From NCBI RefSeq assembly GCF_037482285.1, contig NZ_JBBEYB010000004.1, forward strand, positions 1 to 64,000: 64,000 nt of DNA, given 5' to 3'. Under the pieces are notes generated by a model. That model had not been told where the DNA came from, did no database searches, and saw nothing but the letters and a program-made list of their open reading frames with translations. A program made the position numbers and the translations under genes. This stretch comes from Aquabacterium sp029268225 (GTDB taxonomy: Bacteria; Pseudomonadota; Gammaproteobacteria; Burkholderiales; Burkholderiaceae_C). Of this stretch, positions 59,717 through 64,000 are shown piece by piece. How positions within the stretch are numbered: the stretch's first letter is position 1; every line of letters begins with the position of its first letter.

Positions 59717-60379
59717 ATGACCTACAGCGTCAAGGAAATTTTCTACACCCTGCAAGGCGAGGGCACGCATGCCGGTCGCCCGGCGGTGTTTTGCCGCATG
59801 GCCGGCTGCAACCTGTGGACGGGCCGTGAGGCCGACCGCGCCAGCGCCATCTGCCAGTTCTGCGACACCGATTTCGTCGGCACCGACGGCTTGGGCGGCG
59901 GCAAGTTCGACACGGCGCAGGCCTTGGCCGAGCGCATTGCCTCTTTCTGGCCGGACACGCCAGCGGGGCGGCAAGGGCAGCGCTTCGTCGTCGTCACGGG
60001 TGGTGAGCCCCTGTTGCAACTGGATGCGGCCCTGATCGACGCACTGCACGCCCAGGGCTTCGAGATCGCGGTCGAGACCAATGGCACCGTCGTCGCGCCC
60101 GAGGGCCTGGACTGGATCTGCGTGAGCCCCAAGGCCGGCGCCAAGCTGGTGCAGACGCGCGGCCATGAGCTCAAGGTGGTCGTGCCACAAGCCGGCTTCA
60201 CCGAAGCGGACCTGCTGGCCTTCGAGCAGCTGGATTTCCAGCAACTGCGCGTGCAGGCCATGGACAGCGCCCAGCCCGAAGCGCGCCGCCAGGCGATGGA
60301 ATGGGCCGTGCAATGGTGTCTGGACCACCCGCGCTGGTTGCTCAGCGTCCAGACCCACAAATCATTGGGCATCCGCTGA
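59717..60379 (+). CDS. queE: 7-carboxy-7-deazaguanine synthase QueE
   Basis: 220 residues. Start MTYSVKEIFYTLQGEGTHAG; the radical-SAM Cys cluster is the spaced type CNLWTG...CQFCDTDF seen in Burkholderia QueE. VVVTGGEPLLQLD is the SAM glycine motif, and VETNGT follows. It converts carboxy-tetrahydropterin into carboxy-deazaguanine in queuosine synthesis. It is followed 25 bases later by queD. Confidence 0.95.
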   Translation: MTYSVKEIFYTLQGEGTHAGRPAVFCRMAGCNLWTGREADRASAICQFCDTDFVGTDGLGGGKFDTAQALAERIASFWPDTPAGRQGQRFVVVTGGEPLLQLDAALIDALHAQGFEIAVETNGTVVAPEGLDWICVSPKAGAKLVQTRGHELKVVVPQAGFTEADLLAFEQLDFQQLRVQAMDSAQPEARRQAMEWAVQWCLDHPRWLLSVQTHKSLGIR

Positions 60380-60404
60380 CGCGCTGCCCCTGCAAGGATT
60401 GTTG

Positions 60405-60779
60405 ATGTTCGAGTTGAGTCAGACCTTTGCTTTCGATGCGGCGCACACGCTCAAGCGCCAGGTGTCGCCCGAAGAGGCCGCCGGCAGCCGCCGCATCCAT
60501 GGTCACACCTACACCGCCGAGGTCATCGTGCGCGGCCCGCGTCAGCCCGAGTCGGGCATGGTCGTGGACCTGGCCATCTTGCGCGAGGTGATCGCCGAGG
60601 TGCGCAGCCAGCTCGACCACCACTTCCTCGACGAGGTGCCCGGCCTGGGCGCCGCCACGCTGGAGAACCTCTGCGTGTTCATCTTCGAGCGCATCCAGCC
60701 GCGGATCCCGCAGGTGGCGGGCGTGGCCGTCTCCCGCGCCGCGGGCGACCGCTGCCTGTATCGCCCCGAGCCGGCTTGA
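60405..60779 (+). CDS. queD: 6-carboxytetrahydropterin synthase QueD-like protein
   Basis: 124 residues: FAFDAAHTLKRQVSPEEAAG, zinc His in AAH and SRRIHGHTY, VVDLAILREVI, LDHHFLDEVPGLGAATLENL. The fold and zinc ligands are PTPS/QueD, and the position directly after queE supports queuosine synthesis. However, the CxxxHGH cysteine of classical QueD is replaced by Ser, and the only Cys lie near the C-terminus. The protein may use another nucleophile or be of a related PTPS subgroup. Confidence 0.88.
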   Translation: MFELSQTFAFDAAHTLKRQVSPEEAAGSRRIHGHTYTAEVIVRGPRQPESGMVVDLAILREVIAEVRSQLDHHFLDEVPGLGAATLENLCVFIFERIQPRIPQVAGVAVSRAAGDRCLYRPEPA

Positions 60780-60845
60780 TCCGGCCCGAGCGCGACGCCG
60801 GCCTGCATCGATCCTGACCACACCGACTGCCTGAAGGCCCCACCC

Positions 60846-62282
60846 ATGACTGCCCTGACGCCGATGTCCCTCACCCAGCCGGACTGGGCCGAACGCAGCC
60901 GTCAGGCCGTCTGGCACCCGTGCACACAGATGAAGGTGCACGAGCGCTTCCCGCCGCGCGCCATCGTCGCCGCCGAGGGGCCCTGGCTGATCGACGACCA
61001 GGGGCACCGCATCCTGGACGCGGTCAGCTCTTGGTGGGTCAACCTGTTCGGTCACAACTTCGGCCCGATCCGCGAGGTGATCACCGACCAGCTGGGCAAG
61101 CTCGACCACATCATGCTGGCCGGCTTGACGCATCCGCCGGTGGTCGAGCTGTCCGAGCGTCTGGCCGATTTGACCGGCCTGGGCCACGCCTTCTATGCCA
61201 GCGACGGTGCCAGTGCCACCGAGATCGCGCTGAAGATGAGCGCCCACAGTTGGCGCAACCTGGGCCAGCCCGAGAAGCACCAGTTCATCGGCCTGCAAGG
61301 CGGCTACCACGGTGAAACCGCTGGCGCCTTGTCCGTCACCGACATCCCGCTGTTCCGCGAGGCCTACGCACCGTTGCTGCGCCTGAGCGCCACCTTGCCC
61401 TCGCCCGACCCGCGTCATGCCGCAGCGGGTGTGAGCGCCGAGGCGCACACCCAGGCCGCGATCGATGCGCTGGCCGCCTACCTGGCCGAGCACCACACGC
61501 GCACCGCCGCACTGATCCTGGAGCCGCTGGTGCAAGGCGCCGCTGGCATGGCCATGTACGCGCCCGACTACCTCGTGGCCGTGCGCGAGTTGTGCGACCG
61601 TTACGCCGTGCACTGGATCGCCGACGAGATCGCCGTGGGCTTTGGCCGCACCGGCACCTTGTTTGCGCACCAGCAGGCGCGCCGGGCCGATGGCAGCGGG
61701 GTCAAGCCCGACTTCATCTGCCTGAGCAAGGGGCTGACCGGGGGCGTGCTGCCCCTGTCGGCCGTGCTGACGACCGACGCGGTGTACGTGGCCTTCTACG
61801 ACGACCGTACGGTGCACGGTTTCCTGCACTCGCACTCGTACACCGGCAACCCGCTGGCCTGCCGCGCCGCCCTGGCCGTGCTTGACACCTTTGCCGCCCG
61901 CGATGCCGACGGTCACGATGTGTTGAGTCGCAACCGCGTGGTCGCCGAGCGGTTCACGCAGTTGACCGCGCCGCTGCGCGCCCACCCGCGTGTCAAGGCC
62001 ACGCGCCACCTGGGCATGATCTGGGCCTGGGACATTGATACGGCCGAGCCGACCTTTGCCGCCCGCTACCACCGCGCCGCGCTGGACGCCGGCCTGCTGC
62101 TGCGTCCCATCGGCAGCACGCTCTACGTCATGCCTCCGTATGTGCTGACCGAGTCCGACCAGCGCGCGCTGGCCGAGGGCCTGGTACGCGTGCTCGATCA
62201 GGTGCTGGCCGAGATCGACGCCTTGCCTGTGTCGTCGGTATCGAACGCCGTTCCTGCCACCGATGCCGTGCGCATGGCTTGA
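60846..62282 (+). CDS. bioA: adenosylmethionine-8-amino-7-oxononanoate aminotransferase
   Basis: 478 residues: VWHPCTQMKVHE, DAVSSWWVNLFGHN, GYHGETAGALSV, then ADEIAVGFGRTGTLFAH (PLP Asp) and LSKGLTGGVLPLS (PLP Lys). It makes 7,8-diaminopelargonate with SAM as amino donor in biotin synthesis. A 66-base gap separates it from queD, and bioD follows. The last 25 residues are a poorly conserved extension. Confidence 0.96.
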   Translation: MTALTPMSLTQPDWAERSRQAVWHPCTQMKVHERFPPRAIVAAEGPWLIDDQGHRILDAVSSWWVNLFGHNFGPIREVITDQLGKLDHIMLAGLTHPPVVELSERLADLTGLGHAFYASDGASATEIALKMSAHSWRNLGQPEKHQFIGLQGGYHGETAGALSVTDIPLFREAYAPLLRLSATLPSPDPRHAAAGVSAEAHTQAAIDALAAYLAEHHTRTAALILEPLVQGAAGMAMYAPDYLVAVRELCDRYAVHWIADEIAVGFGRTGTLFAHQQARRADGSGVKPDFICLSKGLTGGVLPLSAVLTTDAVYVAFYDDRTVHGFLHSHSYTGNPLACRAALAVLDTFAARDADGHDVLSRNRVVAERFTQLTAPLRAHPRVKATRHLGMIWAWDIDTAEPTFAARYHRAALDAGLLLRPIGSTLYVMPPYVLTESDQRALAEGLVRVLDQVLAEIDALPVSSVSNAVPATDAVRMA

Positions 62283-62306
62283 ACCCCTGACCCCGAGCGC
62301 CCTGAC

Positions 62307-63020
62307 ATGTCCCTCGCTTACTTCATCACCGGCACCGACACCGGCGTTGGCAAGACCCGCACCAGCACCACCGTCATCCATGCGCTGCGCCAGGCCGGTC
62401 ATGCCCGCGTGGTCGGCATGAAGCCGGTGGCCTCCGGCTGCGACTGGGTGGAGGAGCAGGGCGACGAGCCCGGCCACTGGCTCAACGAGGACGTCGCTGC
62501 CATGCGCGCGGCGGCCAGCCTGCGTGTGCCCGGCGGCTTCGATAACCCCTATGCCTTGCCCGATGCCGTGTCGCCGCACATCGCGGCCCGTCGCGCCGGC
62601 GTGGTGATCGACCTCGACCACATCGAGGCCAGCTTTCACGCGCTGCGTCAGCACGCCGACGCAGTGGTGGTGGAGGGCGCCGGCGGCTTCATCGTGCCGC
62701 TGTGCGAGCCCGATCCCGATCTGGGCGGTGACTGGGTGACCAGCGCCGACCTGGCGCAGCGTTTGAACCTGCCCATCATCCTGACGGTGGGCGTGCGCCT
62801 GGGCTGCATCAACCATGCGCTGCTGACGCAAGAGGCCATCCTGGCGCGCGGCCTGAAGCTGGCCGGCTGGGTGGCCAATGTGATCGACCCGCAGATGTCG
62901 GAGCAGGCGGCCAACCTGGCCACGCTGAAGGCACGCTTGCAGGCCCCATTGCTGGCGCACTGGCCATGGCAGCCGGACGCCGATCCGGCCGAGCTGGCGC
63001 GCAGCTTTCGCCTGCCCTGA
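62307..63020 (+). CDS. bioD: dethiobiotin synthetase
   Basis: 237 residues: YFITGTDTGVGKTRTSTTVI (ATP loop), MKPVASGC and VVEGAGGFIVPL are BioD motifs. It closes the ureido ring of dethiobiotin from diaminopelargonate with ATP and CO2. It lies 24 bases after bioA; bioF and bioB are not in the window after it. Confidence 0.96.
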   Translation: MSLAYFITGTDTGVGKTRTSTTVIHALRQAGHARVVGMKPVASGCDWVEEQGDEPGHWLNEDVAAMRAAASLRVPGGFDNPYALPDAVSPHIAARRAGVVIDLDHIEASFHALRQHADAVVVEGAGGFIVPLCEPDPDLGGDWVTSADLAQRLNLPIILTVGVRLGCINHALLTQEAILARGLKLAGWVANVIDPQMSEQAANLATLKARLQAPLLAHWPWQPDADPAELARSFRLP

Positions 63021-63094
63021 AGGCTGCTCGGAGCCGATGCGCCCGCATGGACCCATCTGATCCGAGCCATCGGCGCCATCTCCGTGTTCCCATG

Positions 63095-63130
63095 AAAAAC
63101 GCCCGGTGTGGCCGAAGCCGACACCGGGCG
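63095..63130 (-). terminator. terminator of the yccA-like gene, facing bioD
   Basis: CGCCCGGTGT (63100-63109) pairs with ACACCGGGCG (63121-63130). On the minus strand the stem is followed by TTTTT (complement of 63095-63099). It ends the minus-strand transcript; on the plus strand there is no T run. Confidence 0.75.
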
Positions 63131-63207
63131 ATCAAAGCTTGACCCGTCTACAGGCTGTGGGTCACACAACCCCTTCCGTCAAGCTGGCACCACACTCGTT
63201 CACTTGT

Positions 63208-63900
63208 TCAGTCGTCGCTGCCGCCACCCAGGCCGAACAGCATCAGCAGGCTGCTGAACAGGTTGTAGATCGACACGAACAGGCCCACGGTGGCCATCAC
63301 GTAGTTGGTTTCACCGCCGTTGACGATGCGGCTGGTCTCGAACAGGATCATGCCGCTGGCCAGTAGCACGACCATGCCCGACACAGCCAGGCTCAGCGCG
63401 GGGATCTCGAAGAAGATCGCACCCAAGCCCAGCACCATTGCGGTCAGCATGCCGATCATCAGGAACTTGCCCATGAAGCTGAAGTCACGCTTGGTGGTCA
63501 AGGCGATGGCCGACAGTCCCAGGAAAGCCGCAGCCGTGGCAGCCAGGGCGTTGGTGATGGCGGCGCTGCCACCGGGCAGGCTCATCACGGCGTTCAGGGT
63601 GGGGCCCAGGGTGTAGCCCATGAAGCCGGTCAGGGCGAACACGGCCAGCACGCCCTTGCCGCTGTTGGCCGTCTTGTTGACCAGGAAGAACAGGCCGTAA
63701 AAGCCCACCAGGGTCACCAGGATGCCGGGGTGCGGCAGCTTCAGGCTCATGGCCAGGCCGGCGACCAGGGCGCTGAACGCCAGGGTCAGGCCCAGCAGGG
63801 CGTAGGTGTTGCGCAGCACGCGTTGGGCGCTGGCAGGCGTCACCGTGGTGACGTCGCCCATGGGGAACGCGCGCACTTCGGATCGGATGTCGTTGGACAT
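63208..63900 (-). CDS. Bax inhibitor-1/YccA family membrane protein
   Basis: 230 residues from the ATG at 63900. Seven hydrophobic helices follow VLRNTYALLGLTLAFSALVAG; the late GGETNYVMATVGLFVSIYNLFSSLL is the family's C-terminal signature. These inner-membrane proteins (YccA, YbhL) modulate FtsH protease or ion leak. The remaining 100 bases (63901-64000) are its upstream region, without another gene. Confidence 0.9.
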   Translation of the reverse strand: MSNDIRSEVRAFPMGDVTTVTPASAQRVLRNTYALLGLTLAFSALVAGLAMSLKLPHPGILVTLVGFYGLFFLVNKTANSGKGVLAVFALTGFMGYTLGPTLNAVMSLPGGSAAITNALAATAAAFLGLSAIALTTKRDFSFMGKFLMIGMLTAMVLGLGAIFFEIPALSLAVSGMVVLLASGMILFETSRIVNGGETNYVMATVGLFVSIYNLFSSLLMLFGLGGGSDD

Positions 63901-64000
63901 GGAGAAACTCCTTGCAGAAAACTGTGGCACCGGATACGGACCACGACACGACGCACTGTACGCAGGTCAATGTTTCGCGTAAATTCGGTTTTTTGACGAA

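Noticed and set aside
60342..63056. 904-codon frame opposite queD-bioA-bioD
   Set aside because: Antisense shadow of three well-supported genes.

Overview
The window looks like a chromosomal segment of a betaproteobacterium of the order Burkholderiales, probably near the Sphaerotilaceae/Comamonadaceae (Aquabacterium, Ideonella or Leptothrix-like). The reasons are high GC, heavy third-position G/C, and characteristic neighbourhoods: rplU-rpmA-obgE-proB-(solute-binding protein)-rppH-proS-lytic transglycosylase, and hemA-prfA-prmC with grxD-ubiX. No rRNA, tRNA or CRISPR array was seen.

Positions 1-11720 are accessory DNA. A partial IS1595-type (ISXO2-like) transposase and a gene of unknown function precede a transposon end (1844-2000). 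Five bases further on, a left end of the opposite orientation opens a 9.7-kb element (2006-11720), which closes with a diverged copy of the first end (11564-11720). The ends carry repeated sites of the form AAAGTCGTAAACA / TGTTTTCGACTT(T), which is the architecture of Tn7/Tn5053-type (TnsB/TniA) transposons. No transposase gene lies inside. The cargo is a divalent-metal efflux operon (czcI-like, czcC, czcB, czcA, and a frameshifted EamA permease with a His-rich tail). A divergent ArsR-rhodanese fusion regulator sits beside it. Debris of a chrA gene and of a molybdopterin oxidoreductase gene lies next to the two ends.

Positions 11721-34500 are core or lightly accessory genes: a hemerythrin, a PAS-GGDEF-EAL protein, a nitroreductase, small DUF proteins, an ABC-D family exporter, a thioesterase, SlyX, Ogt, the PA2779/PA2778 pair, a giant DUF748 protein, a miniature flagellar-rod-like protein, DinB and a ferredoxin. 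The most interesting block is 18005-20544. It encodes a Sec-exported Lys/Cys-repeat peptide, a DUF692 multinuclear iron oxidase (MNIO), a short DUF2063 partner, DoxX, an ECF sigma factor and a zinc-finger anti-sigma candidate. These six genes are tightly packed and look like a bufferin-type RiPP operon, in which the enzyme pair would modify the cysteines of the exported peptide for metal (probably copper) handling and the sigma/anti-sigma pair would control it.

Positions 34500-64000 are mostly housekeeping: a WbpM-like dehydratase, a MASE1-CHASE hybrid kinase, an MBL hydrolase, the CtpA protease, a ThiF/MoeB-like enzyme, a LOG protein, arginase, patatin, ribosomal proteins L21 and L27, ObgE with a very long Lys/Ala repeat tail, ProB, RppH, ProS, UbiX, GrxD, PrmC, RF1, HemA, the queuosine genes queE-queD, the biotin genes bioA-bioD, and a YccA-type membrane protein. 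Oddities include a QueD lacking its usual catalytic cysteine, a DinB reading frame whose first ATG lies too far inside, and apparently leaderless arsR and hemA promoters.
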